Positions 35,128 through 43,383 of a DNA stretch of 64,000 nucleotides are shown here, piece after piece. The DNA comes from Cellulophaga sp. HaHaR_3_176. GTDB lineage: Bacteria; Bacteroidota; Bacteroidia; Flavobacteriales; Flavobacteriaceae. A program made the position numbers and the translations under genes. The notes below the pieces were generated by a model. It did not search any database and had not been told where the DNA came from. It saw nothing but the letters and a program-made list of their open reading frames with translations. The number at the start of each line of letters is the position of its first letter. The first letter of the stretch is position 1. The DNA is taken from positions 1,418,001 through 1,482,000 of the forward strand of contig NZ_CP058990.1 of assembly GCF_019021925.1 (NCBI RefSeq), given 5' to 3'.

Positions 35128-36495
35128 TTAATCAATCCAAATAGTTTTTGTGTTTACAAACTCTCTAATACCATAACCAGAAAGCTCCCTACCATATCCA
35201 CTATTTTTTACTCCTCCGAAAGGTAATCGAGGATCAGACGCTACAAGCTTATTTACATAACTACTACCCGCTTCTAATTGCAATGCAATTTTTTCTCCTC
35301 TTTCTTTATTTTCAGTTATAACTCCAGATCCTAATCCAAATTGTGAGTTGTTTGCTAACTCAATAGCTTCTTGATCGTCCTTGGCTCTTATTACAGATGC
35401 TACAGGACCAAATAATTCATTATCAAAACCTTCCATACCTGGTTTTAAATCGGCTAAAATTGTTGCTGGATAAAATGCTCCTTCTCTATCTGGAATTTCA
35501 CCTCCTAAAACTAATCGTCCGCCTTGAGATATTGTTTTCTTTACTTGTTCATGCAATTCATCTCTAAGATCTTTTCTAGACATTGGACCATAATAGGTAT
35601 CATCATCTGTAGGTAATCCCATTTTAGCTTCTTTCATTTTTTTTGTAAATAGCTTTAAAAACTCATCATAAACAGCATCTAAAACCACAAATCTTTTTGC
35701 GGCAATACATGTTTGACCGTTATTTTGTAAACGACCGAAAGTTGCTAAATCAGTAGCCTTTTCCATATCAGCATCATCTAAAATCAAATATGCATCACTA
35801 CCACCGAGTTCCATTACCGTTTTCTTTAAATTTTGACCTGCAATTGAGGCTACGGAACGACCAGCAGGGTCACTACCCGTTAAAGTAACTGCAACTATAT
35901 GTTTGTCTTCTATAATATCTTTTACGTGCTTAGAGCTGATATTTAAGTTAAAAAAGGTTCCATCAGGAAAACCTGCTTTTTTAAATGCATCTTCTATTGC
36001 AAACGCACAACCTTGTACGTTTGAGGCATGTTTTAAAACGCCTATATTACCGGCCATTAATGCTGGCACAGCAAAACGTATTACTTGATAAAATGGAAAG
36101 TTCCATGGCATAACTGCTAATATTACACCAATAGGTTGAAATGTTACATAGCTTTTTTCTGCCTCAGTTTTTACAGTTTGGTTCGCTAATAAATCTTTAG
36201 TATTATCAGCATAATAACGACATATTGAAGCACATTTTTCAATCTCTTTTCGAGACTGGCCAATGACCTTACCCATTTCTCTGGTTGCTAATTGTGCATA
36301 TTCTTCTTTATTTTCCTCTAATACATCTGCTAGTTTGTACATTAATTTAGCACGCTCATCAAATGATGTATTCTTCCAAGTATTAAAAACTTGGTGAGAG
36401 GTTTTTATTTTATTTTTTACTTCATTAACAGAAATACGGTCGTATTCTGCTATTTTTTTACCTGTTGCAGGGTTTATAATTTTCGTAATCTCCAT
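35128..36495 (-). CDS. NAD(P)-dependent aldehyde dehydrogenase, succinate-semialdehyde dehydrogenase-like
   Basis: 455 residues, the length of the Sad/GabD-like short group. PWNFPFYQ is the cofactor-side loop, TLTGSDPAGR the nucleotide-binding turn, MELGGSDAYLIL holds the general-base Glu (~228), and NNGQTCIAAKRF the catalytic Cys (~263). The product is succinate or a related acid from its semialdehyde, feeding the TCA cycle. No transaminase or GABA gene is adjacent, so the substrate is by similarity only. Confidence 0.87.
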   Translation of the reverse strand: MEITKIINPATGKKIAEYDRISVNEVKNKIKTSHQVFNTWKNTSFDERAKLMYKLADVLEENKEEYAQLATREMGKVIGQSRKEIEKCASICRYYADNTKDLLANQTVKTEAEKSYVTFQPIGVILAVMPWNFPFYQVIRFAVPALMAGNIGVLKHASNVQGCAFAIEDAFKKAGFPDGTFFNLNISSKHVKDIIEDKHIVAVTLTGSDPAGRSVASIAGQNLKKTVMELGGSDAYLILDDADMEKATDLATFGRLQNNGQTCIAAKRFVVLDAVYDEFLKLFTKKMKEAKMGLPTDDDTYYGPMSRKDLRDELHEQVKKTISQGGRLVLGGEIPDREGAFYPATILADLKPGMEGFDNELFGPVASVIRAKDDQEAIELANNSQFGLGSGVITENKERGEKIALQLEAGSSYVNKLVASDPRLPFGGVKNSGYGRELSGYGIREFVNTKTIWID

Positions 36496-36650
36496 AGTTC
36501 CTCTTTTTTAGTAATTAAATTACCTACCGCAATGACCGAAATTAAAATAATTTAAGTTAAACGAAATACTTTATTTTTTAGCTGATACGCTATTAAGTCT
36601 GTTACCGTAATATAATCCTCAATGTTTGATTAAATTATATCAAAACAGAA

Positions 36651-36680
36651 TTGCCTTAAGTATGTAAAAAAGTATCTTCG
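36651..36680 (+). promoter_or_regulatory. Promoter of the DMT transporter gene
   Basis: TTG (36651-36653), 19-bp spacer, TATCTTCG (36673-36680; one mismatch to TAnnTTTG). Transcription would start at or within a few bases of the ATG at 36686, giving a leaderless or nearly leaderless mRNA. Confidence 0.6.
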
Positions 36681-36685
36681 CGCCC

Positions 36686-37591
36686 ATGTGGATGTATTTA
36701 GGGCTTTTGGCCGCACTTTTTTTAGGATTACATAATTTATGCAAAAAACATGCAGTAAAAGATAATGAAGTATTCCCCGTGCTTTTAGGGACTATTGTTG
36801 CTGGTTTTTTACTGTTGTTACCTTTTTATATTGGTTCTATTTTTTATCCAGAACAGACTATTAAATTAGGATTTTACATTACTGAGATACCCTGGAAAAC
36901 TCATGGCTTTATTTTTATAAAATCTATGATAATGGCAAGTTCTTGGATTTTAGCATACCAAGCATTAAAACACTTACCAATTACAATTGTTACACCTATA
37001 CGATCTGCTGGACCCTTTTTTACATTTATAGGCGCAATTGTGCTTTATAATGAACAACCTACTGGTTGGCAATGGATTGGTTTTTTTCTAATTATATTTT
37101 CTGTGCTTTTATATTCTAAAATAGGAAAAAGAGAAGGTATTAATTTTAAAAATAATAAATGGATTTTTGCTATTATAGGCGCTACTTTTTTAGGAGCTTC
37201 TAGTGGTTTGTATGATAAGTTTTTAATACAAGGTTTAAAACTAAACCCACAGACTTTACAATTTTGGTTCTGTTGGTATACCATTCTTATTTTACTCGTT
37301 ATTTTATCTATAACATTTTTTCCAAAAGAAGAAAAAAGAAAAGCTTTTATATGGCGTTGGTCTATACCTGCTGTTGGAATTCTATTGCAAACAGCAGATT
37401 ATTTTTACTTTAAAGCATTACAAGACGAAGATGCTCTAATCATGTTGTTATCAGCTATTAAGAGAAGCCAAATATTAATAGCGGTTGTACTTGGCGGCAT
37501 TCTTTTTAAAGAAAAAAATAAACGTAAAAAAATAATTCCTTTACTAGGTATAATGCTTGGCGTAGGCTTAATTTTATATTCTGCTAAATAA
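36686..37591 (+). CDS. EamA/DMT-family transporter
   Basis: 301 residues in ten hydrophobic helices arranged as two five-helix EamA repeats. The first repeat ends IVTPIRSAGPFFTFIGAIVLYNEQP and the second has SAIKRSQILIAVVLGGILFKE; this shared proline/serine-plus-acidic pattern is typical. It moves a small metabolite, often an amino acid or nucleotide precursor, across the inner membrane. Substrate unknown. The stop is immediately before the convergent DUF962 stop. Confidence 0.85.
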   Translation: MWMYLGLLAALFLGLHNLCKKHAVKDNEVFPVLLGTIVAGFLLLLPFYIGSIFYPEQTIKLGFYITEIPWKTHGFIFIKSMIMASSWILAYQALKHLPITIVTPIRSAGPFFTFIGAIVLYNEQPTGWQWIGFFLIIFSVLLYSKIGKREGINFKNNKWIFAIIGATFLGASSGLYDKFLIQGLKLNPQTLQFWFCWYTILILLVILSITFFPKEEKRKAFIWRWSIPAVGILLQTADYFYFKALQDEDALIMLLSAIKRSQILIAVVLGGILFKEKNKRKKIIPLLGIMLGVGLILYSAK

Positions 37592-38077
37592 TTAAAACTT
37601 AAGGTCAAAGGCTTCAAAAAAATGACTCATAGTCCAAGCCGGACCAATCATTAAAAATTGTAAATCTTTTAAAAATGATGGTTTTTTTCCTTCATGATTG
37701 TGCCCTATAAATTGCCCTATCCATGCAACAACAAAAATTCCCAACATAATAGACCAAAGTGGTATAGAAATGCTTAGACTGATTAATTGTATCACAAGAA
37801 GAACAGTTACTGAAAATATAATCATTCCAAAAAATAATGGCTTAGATAAGCGGAAGTAATAAAACAAACCAAGAATAATTACTAGAGTTCCTAAATGTGT
37901 GTATGGAACTAACACTTCAGGAATACTTTTTAAAACAACTTCCGGAACAGGGATACTAGCTAATAAACCTATTAAGCTAAAAAATATTACTGGCACACAA
38001 ACATAATGTATTGCTATATTTAGCTTTGTTTGATGGCTTTCTGCATATTCATTCAATAGTAAGTCAATTTTTCTCAT
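37592..38077 (-). CDS. DUF962/Mpo1-like membrane protein
   Basis: 161 residues with four hydrophobic helices. NIAIHYVCVPVIF at the start, WIGQFIGHNHEGKKPSF in the middle and MIGPAWTMSHFFEAF at the end match DUF962. Yeast Mpo1 of this family is an Fe-dependent dioxygenase that shortens 2-hydroxy fatty acids; the conserved His residues (HY, GHNHE) fit. It lies 33 bp downstream of the TetR gene and is probably its regulated partner. A fatty-acid role would fit such a repressor. Confidence 0.85.
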   Translation of the reverse strand: MRKIDLLLNEYAESHQTKLNIAIHYVCVPVIFFSLIGLLASIPVPEVVLKSIPEVLVPYTHLGTLVIILGLFYYFRLSKPLFFGMIIFSVTVLLVIQLISLSISIPLWSIMLGIFVVAWIGQFIGHNHEGKKPSFLKDLQFLMIGPAWTMSHFFEAFDLKF

Positions 38078-38110
38078 TAGTATTGCTATGTTTAATGTTT
38101 AAAATTTTGG

Positions 38111-38719
38111 TTAGGTGTTTTTTATCTGTTCGTATTCTTCAATTCCTTTACGAGTTAAATAAGGCATAATAATACTCCACAACATATCCATTACTGAGCA
38201 TTTATTTATTTGATAATCATTTGTTTTAATAACTTGCCGTTGTGATTGCCAAAAAGTACTAGACATCCAAATAACATGTACCATTTTATCGTAATTTATT
38301 AAACCAGTTTCAGGCACCATTCTATCTGTTTGCACATAATAATCTACCAATTTTCGAGCATCTTTAAAACGGACTAAATTAATAGCTTCTTGCCGTTTAC
38401 CAACATCAGGGTATTTTTTAATAATATGAACAAGATCATTAAAGAAAAAAGAATAACGGGATTGTAAAGCATCAAAACTCAACATCATTTCTTGATAATG
38501 ATATAACGTAATATTAGTACTTTTAGGTAAAATATAATGCAAGGTCTCCGAAATCATAGTATCATAAATAATAGTCAAAAGAGCTTCTTTGTTCCTATAA
38601 TGATACTGTAAATTACCTGCACTAATGTTCAATGAATCAGCTATTTGCTTCATTGATACATTAGAAACTCCAAAAGAGTTAAACATTTCTATTCCCTTAA
38701 ATCTTATTTTATCTTTCAA
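38111..38719 (-). CDS. TetR/AcrR-family transcriptional regulator
   Basis: 202 residues. The N-terminal helix-turn-helix reads SNVSMKQIADSLNISAGNLQYHYRNKEALL; the C-terminal ~140 residues are a helical ligand domain. The start is a TTG at 38719, since no in-frame ATG precedes it and the next Met (residue 12) would remove the first helix of the DNA-binding domain. A perfect 22-bp palindrome lies 41 bp upstream, as expected for autoregulation. The DUF962 gene follows by 33 bp. The ligand may be a fatty acyl compound, by context only. Confidence 0.87.
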   Translation of the reverse strand: MKDKIRFKGIEMFNSFGVSNVSMKQIADSLNISAGNLQYHYRNKEALLTIIYDTMISETLHYILPKSTNITLYHYQEMMLSFDALQSRYSFFFNDLVHIIKKYPDVGKRQEAINLVRFKDARKLVDYYVQTDRMVPETGLINYDKMVHVIWMSSTFWQSQRQVIKTNDYQINKCSVMDMLWSIIMPYLTRKGIEEYEQIKNT

Positions 38720-38759
38720 AAAACAGTTAACTAATTATATCTTACTAATATATAAAATA

Positions 38760-38781
38760 ATTAGTAAGCGCTTACTAATTG
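38760..38781. promoter_or_regulatory. TetR operator, perfect palindrome
   Basis: AATTAGTAAGCGCTTACTAATT is a perfect 22-bp palindrome (38760-38781). It lies upstream of the TetR gene; a further half-site (CTTACTAAT) is at 38741-38749. Length and symmetry are typical of TetR operators. Confidence 0.82.
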
Positions 38782-38791
38782 TTAATAAATA

Positions 38792-38820
38792 AAAAGGAAC
38801 CCACTAGAGGTTCCTTTTTA
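38792..38820. terminator. Terminator of the HipA-like/DUF3037 pair
   Basis: An 11-bp stem AAAAAGGAACC / GGTTCCTTTTT with a 7-nt loop lies 28 bp past the DUF3037 stop and before the TetR operator, isolating the two units. Confidence 0.85.
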
Positions 38821-38847
38821 TTACTAAAAATCTTATCTATTTTATTT

Positions 38848-39231
38848 TTAAAGTATATAACTCTCAAAAATTTCTTCTAAAACCTCTTCTGGGTTATGGC
38901 ATAACCCAGAATGTGTTATTGAACTTTGAATTATTGTACTCCGTGATGCTGTTAACCATCTAAACCTATCTGGTAAATCCAATTTACCAATTGCTCCACC
39001 TTCTGCTGCGCCTTCACAAACAAGCGTCCAGGCTTTTAAATAATCATTGACTGTTTTTAAACAAACAACATCTGTAAAGCATTTAAATTTATTTTCGTCT
39101 ACACAGTATTTAACACCTAAATATTTCTTTGTTCTTGAAAAAACAATAACACCTACATTAAAAAACTCTTCACGTTCTACTTTCGGAACTAACCTGATGA
39201 TGGCATACTCGAATTTGACTCTATCTTGCAT
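38848..39231 (-). CDS. DUF3037 protein, partner of the HipA-like kinase
   Basis: 127 residues. The opening matches DUF3037: FEYAIIRLVPKVEREEFFNVGVIVF, followed by LDLPDRFRWLTASRSTIIQ and the C-terminal HNPEEVLEEIF. Function unknown. It overlaps the HipA-like gene upstream by 11 bp and is clearly co-translated with it. This gene pair recurs in diverse bacteria, so the two proteins probably act together. It is cytosolic, with no signal or membrane segment. Confidence 0.85.
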   Translation of the reverse strand: MQDRVKFEYAIIRLVPKVEREEFFNVGVIVFSRTKKYLGVKYCVDENKFKCFTDVVCLKTVNDYLKAWTLVCEGAAEGGAIGKLDLPDRFRWLTASRSTIIQSSITHSGLCHNPEEVLEEIFESYIL

Positions 39232-40000
39232 CTTCAGCTTCTTTTACTAGTGAATCTATCATTGAAAGTTTAGCAATCAAAAAACGGTTATATGCCGCTC
39301 TCATTTCATCTGGTAATAAATCATCTGATTCACTCAACAACCAATCTTCAGGAATTAAATTAATTATCTCAGTAATTAATTTAATTGATAAAGACTCTTT
39401 AATAATTTTTGCAGCCTCTTGTAATTCTGTAGCTTGTTTTAAAAGCACATGGTCTTTTATTAACGGAAACGTTCGTGTTAGATGGTTTTCCCAAATAGCC
39501 CAATTATGATGAAAATAAAAACTAGCTCCATTATCAATAACCCATAATTCTTTATTCCACTTCAATAAATTAGTGTTTTTAGCTGTTCTATCTATGTTAC
39601 TAATAACACTATCTAAAAGCACTATTTTTGAGGCAGTTAGCGTATCTACTTCTGATGCTAATGGATCATATGTTATTGCACTTGATAAAAAGTGTAATCC
39701 TAAATTTAAACCTACACTAAATTTTAATAAATCTTGAATTTCTTCATCAGGTTCTGTCTTACTAAACGAATCATCTAAATTCATAAAAACCAATTCCGGA
39801 ACTTTTAATCCAATGGCACGAGCAAGCTCCCCTCCTATTAATTCTGCTATCAAAGCTTTTTTACCTTGTCCTGCTCCTCTAAATTTTAATACGTACAAAA
39901 AACCATCATCTGCTTTTACTATAGCAGGTAAAGAACCTCCTTCGCGAAGTGGTTTTATATATTGTACAACATCAACTGTTCTAATATCAATCGTATTCAT
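39221..40000 (-). CDS. HipA-like kinase family protein
   Basis: 259 residues, shorter than HipA (440) because the N-terminal subdomain is missing. AIVKADDGFLYVLKF is the lysine strand of the kinase fold; SNIDRTAKNTNLL (~134-143) holds the catalytic Asp and metal-binding Asn; LWVIDNGASFYFHH (~152) is the second metal-binding Asp. It starts just upstream of DUF3037 and overlaps it. No HipB-like DNA-binding partner is present, so it is not a standard hipBA module. Its target could be a tRNA synthetase, as for HipA, or DUF3037 itself. Confidence 0.82.
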   Translation of the reverse strand: MNTIDIRTVDVVQYIKPLREGGSLPAIVKADDGFLYVLKFRGAGQGKKALIAELIGGELARAIGLKVPELVFMNLDDSFSKTEPDEEIQDLLKFSVGLNLGLHFLSSAITYDPLASEVDTLTASKIVLLDSVISNIDRTAKNTNLLKWNKELWVIDNGASFYFHHNWAIWENHLTRTFPLIKDHVLLKQATELQEAAKIIKESLSIKLITEIINLIPEDWLLSESDDLLPDEMRAAYNRFLIAKLSMIDSLVKEAEDAR

Positions 40001-40132
40001 ACCAACGAAGATAAAAAACAGTATTATACAATGAGTTTCTACAGCGTAATTTAATTCACGTTAAATTCTATAGCGTAAACTATTCAGTAAGATTACTTCG
40101 TATATTTATAATAAGCTTTAAAATCTGAAATC

Positions 40133-41152
40133 ATGTGTACTAAACACCAATGCCATATCGTTCCGCAACATATATTAGAAGCATTATCTAAACGTGGTAA
40201 CAACAATTGTAAAAGAACTTTAAATGATACTCGTAGAATTTTAGAAAAAAGAAATATTGTATTAAATAGCTTATTACAACAAACTTCTATTTCAGGAAAA
40301 GGGGATCGCCTAATTTACGATAGTGAAAGTAGTTTTCAACAACGTGTTACGTTAGCACGTAGTGAAGGTGACGAAAATTCGACTGATGATATTGTAAACA
40401 ATGCTTTCGAAACATCAGGCTTTGTGCGAGACTATTTTAAAAACACATTCAATCTAGATTCTATTAACGGAGAAGGAATGGATATTATTTCTAATGTGCA
40501 TTACGGTACGCAGTATAATAATGCGTATTGGGATGGTGATGAGATGACTTATGGTGATGGTGATGGCGTTGATTTTAAAGATTTTGCCAGTGCTATCGAT
40601 GTTGTTGCTCATGAGCTTACACATGGTATTACTCAATTTTATGCCAATTTAGAATACCAAGGTCAATCAGGTGCATTAAATGAACATTTTTCAGATGTTT
40701 TTGCAACAATAATTAAACAAAAGTACTTAAATCAGACTTTAGAAGAAGCTGATTGGTTAATTGGAGATCAAATTGTTACAGAAAGTTTCCCTGGTGTAGC
40801 ATTAAGATCTATGGTAGCACCTGGTACCGCTAATGATTTTGACTCACAACCAGATCATATGACAAACTATTATGCTGGTTTAGATGATAACCAGGGAGTA
40901 CATATTAACTCAGGCATACCTAATAAAGCATTTTACTTATGCTGCCAAACTATAGGTATTGATGCTGGTGCGCTTATATGGTTTGAAACTTTAAAGCTCC
41001 TTTGGCGTACAGCAAATTTTGATGATATGTTAGATGTTATATTAACGACTACACAAACCTTAATTGACTCTGAAAAAGTACCTAATAGCTCTTTAATTGC
41101 AATTATAGAAAGTTTTGCTTCGGTTGGTATCACTCAAAAAGAAAGTGTATGA
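40133..41152 (+). CDS. Protealysin-like M4 metalloprotease
   Basis: 339 residues without a signal peptide. The N-terminal ~50 residues (CHIVPQHILEALSKRG) resemble the short propeptide of protealysins. The zinc site is VVAHELTHGITQ (His160, Glu161, His164) with the third ligand in ALNEHFSD (~183), and DNQGVHINSGIPNKAFY holds the transition-state His. The thermolysin fold cleaves peptide bonds before hydrophobic residues. No Sec signal suggests intracellular action or non-classical secretion, as for Serratia protealysin. The next gene, an emfourin-like inhibitor, overlaps it by 4 bp. Confidence 0.9.
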   Translation: MCTKHQCHIVPQHILEALSKRGNNNCKRTLNDTRRILEKRNIVLNSLLQQTSISGKGDRLIYDSESSFQQRVTLARSEGDENSTDDIVNNAFETSGFVRDYFKNTFNLDSINGEGMDIISNVHYGTQYNNAYWDGDEMTYGDGDGVDFKDFASAIDVVAHELTHGITQFYANLEYQGQSGALNEHFSDVFATIIKQKYLNQTLEEADWLIGDQIVTESFPGVALRSMVAPGTANDFDSQPDHMTNYYAGLDDNQGVHINSGIPNKAFYLCCQTIGIDAGALIWFETLKLLWRTANFDDMLDVILTTTQTLIDSEKVPNSSLIAIIESFASVGITQKESV

Positions 41153-41418
41153 AATGTGTTGTAACTATTTCAGGTGGTTTTACGGGTATCACAAAAACCT
41201 ATGAAGGAGAAGTTGATTTACCTGAACAAAAAGAAAAAGAGATTTTTAATCTTTTATCAGATGCTCAAATTACAAAAAACGAAAACTTTAGGGATGGTTT
41301 AAAATACCATGTACAATTTAAAGATACTTTTAAACAACATGAAGCTTATTTTTCAGACCCTAATATGCCTGATGCAATTAGAGCTTTAATCACTGATGTT
41401 AAAAACAACAACAAATAA
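41149..41418 (+). CDS. Emfourin-like inhibitor of the adjacent M4 protease
   Basis: 89 residues. CVVTISGGFTGITKTYEGEV at the start, then YHVQFKDTF and a C-terminal AIRALITDV match emfourin, the proteinaceous inhibitor encoded next to protealysin. It overlaps the protease gene by 4 bp (ATGA), giving stoichiometric coupling. It would bind the protease active site in the cytosol and keep it silent until needed. Confidence 0.85.
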   Translation: MKCVVTISGGFTGITKTYEGEVDLPEQKEKEIFNLLSDAQITKNENFRDGLKYHVQFKDTFKQHEAYFSDPNMPDAIRALITDVKNNNK

Positions 41419-41548
41419 TATTCAATTAAATTTTTATTACTTTATTAATTTTGAACCTAACTACCTCGTAATAAAAGGACTACATTAATAAAATAGAATT
41501 TGTGAATATCTATTCTTGTTTTTGTAAAATGAACCCTTTATTAAAAAC

Positions 41549-41556
41549 TATATTTG
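41549..41556 (+). promoter_or_regulatory. -7 element of the DUF4494 gene
   Basis: TATATTTG matches TAnnTTTG, 21 bp before ATG 41578. The nearest TTTG (41521-41524) is 24 bp upstream, longer than ideal. The location favours the ATG at 41578 as start. Confidence 0.5.
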
Positions 41557-41577
41557 GCACCCCTAAAACAAATTATT

Positions 41578-42141
41578 ATGAGTGCAACTTGGTATGAGTG
41601 CAAGGTAAAATATAGAAAGTTAGATGAAACTACAGGTATTCAAAAAGCAACTACTGAACCATATTTGGTAGATGCAATTTCATACACTGAAGCAGAAAGT
41701 AGGATTACGGAAGAAATGTCCGCCTATTTAAGTGATAGTGATGAAATAAAAATAACGAATATAAAAGTAGCTAACTACGCAGAAATTCACCCATTTGAAA
41801 ATTCAGACCGTTGGTTTAAATCTAGAGTTTCTTTAATTGCTTTTGATGAAGAAAGTGGTAAAGAGCGTAAAACAAATATGTATTTATTAATACAAGCCAA
41901 CGATGTTAAAGAAGCATACGATAATACTGTTGGTGTTATGAAAGGTACTATGGGAGAATATACAATTCCTGCTATAGCAGAATCTCCTATTATGGATGTT
42001 TTTCCTTATTTTTCAGGTGAAGAAGATGAATTAGAGCGATTAGAGAAATTTAATGCAGTAAAAGCTTCTGTACCTCAAGTAGCTGAATTTAATGAAGGAT
42101 TAGAGCTTGCTGATGTATTAGAAACTACTGAAGAAGAATAA
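41578..42141 (+). CDS. DUF4494-family protein
   Basis: 187 residues from ATG 41578 (MSATWYECKVKYRK); the frame opens at TTG 41554, which overlaps the promoter element and is rejected. SATWYECKVKYRK, then ENSDRWFKSRVSLIAFDEESGK and MKGTMGEYTIPAIAESPIMD are the family signatures. No function is known; the fold is probably a cytosolic alpha/beta protein, conserved in Bacteroidota. It is monocistronic. Confidence 0.85.
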   Translation: MSATWYECKVKYRKLDETTGIQKATTEPYLVDAISYTEAESRITEEMSAYLSDSDEIKITNIKVANYAEIHPFENSDRWFKSRVSLIAFDEESGKERKTNMYLLIQANDVKEAYDNTVGVMKGTMGEYTIPAIAESPIMDVFPYFSGEEDELERLEKFNAVKASVPQVAEFNEGLELADVLETTEEE

Positions 42142-42163
42142 TCTTTATGAAGTATATAAAATT

Positions 42164-42191
42164 AAAAAGAGGACTTTTCAGTCCTCTTTTT
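42164..42191. terminator. Bidirectional terminator between DUF4494 and a convergent lipoprotein gene
   Basis: AAAAAGAGGACT / AGTCCTCTTTTT stem with a 4-nt loop, followed by further T residues. Confidence 0.88.
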
Positions 42192-42246
42192 TTTTTATGC
42201 TTTCTTTTTTAAAATAGATTAACTAATCTGTTAACTTAAAGTTTTA

Positions 42247-42660
42247 TTATTTTCTTTTTAGGTTATCTACAACAGTTGTTTCATCATCTATATATGATAT
42301 AATAAGTGTATCTTCATTTAATTTTATGATTTGAGCAGATTGCCCATTTAAAACAAGTGTTTGTTCTTCTATATCCCAAGTACCTGTAGTAGACTCTACT
42401 TGCTCACAACCAGCCCCTGTTAAATCTTCAAATTCAGTTTGCATATAGCTTTTATCTTCACCAAAGCTCAACACTTCAAATTCTTGATGGCAAGGGTCTG
42501 AATATACTTCATTTTCACCATCAACTGACTGGCCTACAAAATTCCATTCTCCAACTATTAAATTTTCATAATTTTCAGAAGATAAAGTATCATCATTATC
42601 TTCACATGAAAATAATAACCCAATAGTTAATGATGCGATAGCTAGCTTAATTTTAATCAT
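42247..42660 (-). CDS. Lipocalin-like lipoprotein
   Basis: 137 residues from ATG 42660 (MIKIKLAIASL); the upstream ATG at 42687 would put nine polar residues ahead of the signal. Lipobox LLFSC (Cys ~19). The acidic mature part has the repeated strand pattern of lipocalin-like domains common in flavobacteria: LIVGEWNFVGQSV, a middle cysteine pair (PCHQEFE, GAGCEQ), and TGTWDIEEQTLVL. Ligand unknown; monocistronic. Confidence 0.75.
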   Translation of the reverse strand: MIKIKLAIASLTIGLLFSCEDNDDTLSSENYENLIVGEWNFVGQSVDGENEVYSDPCHQEFEVLSFGEDKSYMQTEFEDLTGAGCEQVESTTGTWDIEEQTLVLNGQSAQIIKLNEDTLIISYIDDETTVVDNLKRK

Positions 42661-42836
42661 TTTAGTCGTTTTTTTATTAGTATACATTTATAACGAACTA
42701 GCTTTTACGCTATTGCTTTCAAAAAAGATAAGAGAAATAAAATTTCATAAAATACAAATTAAAATGTTGTTTATCAGATGTTTGAAAATATTATAAAATG
42801 TACATATTGTATTAAGATTTAAAACTAATTATGTAG

Positions 42837-43268
42837 TTACTCTATTTTTCTTCCTTCAAGTGTATTACCTGCTATCTTTTCAATTTTATAACTCATAGAT
42901 TCAGGAACAGTAATTTTTAATTTATCAATCAGATATGAATGATGCATAAAAACCCATTCTCTGCTAATTATTTTTAAAGTATCTCCATTTTTTTCTGGTA
43001 TAAATGATAAAGTTTTTACTTCAATATTATCTGGTTTATTTTGTTCACCATGGTACCCTTCGCTTTTTAATATACCAGAAACTTCTATTGTTACATCTGT
43101 ATTTTTAGTCTTTTCTATTACAACTTCATTCTCACAATAACATTCAATTATTAAATGTTTAGCACCTTTAATTGGTACTGCTTGTATTAGCGAATCTTTT
43201 AACGAAAAATCTTGTCCATTACAAGATGTAATTAAACAAACAAGTAATATCATTAAAGTTTTCCTCAT
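42837..43268 (-). CDS. Small hypothetical lipoprotein
   Basis: The start at 43268 (MRKTLMILLVCLITSC) gives a proper lipoprotein signal with lipobox LITSC (Cys ~16); the frame upstream to 43355 is intergenic in character. The mature ~128 residues are strand-rich, with CYCENEVVIEKTKN and a C-terminal LKITVPESMSYKIEKIAG resembling bacterial adhesin-like (DUF4097-type) repeats. I do not recognise the family. It stands alone between the lipocalin-like gene and the flavoprotein gene. Confidence 0.65.
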   Translation of the reverse strand: MRKTLMILLVCLITSCNGQDFSLKDSLIQAVPIKGAKHLIIECYCENEVVIEKTKNTDVTIEVSGILKSEGYHGEQNKPDNIEVKTLSFIPEKNGDTLKIISREWVFMHHSYLIDKLKITVPESMSYKIEKIAGNTLEGRKIE

Positions 43269-43383
43269 TTTTATATTTGTTTTTAAATCAATGGTTTTTT
43301 TATTACTAATCATACTTATTTCATTTTTTAGATGAAATATTAGCTGGCTTGCCAACTTGTGAATACTATATTTTTTTTACATT

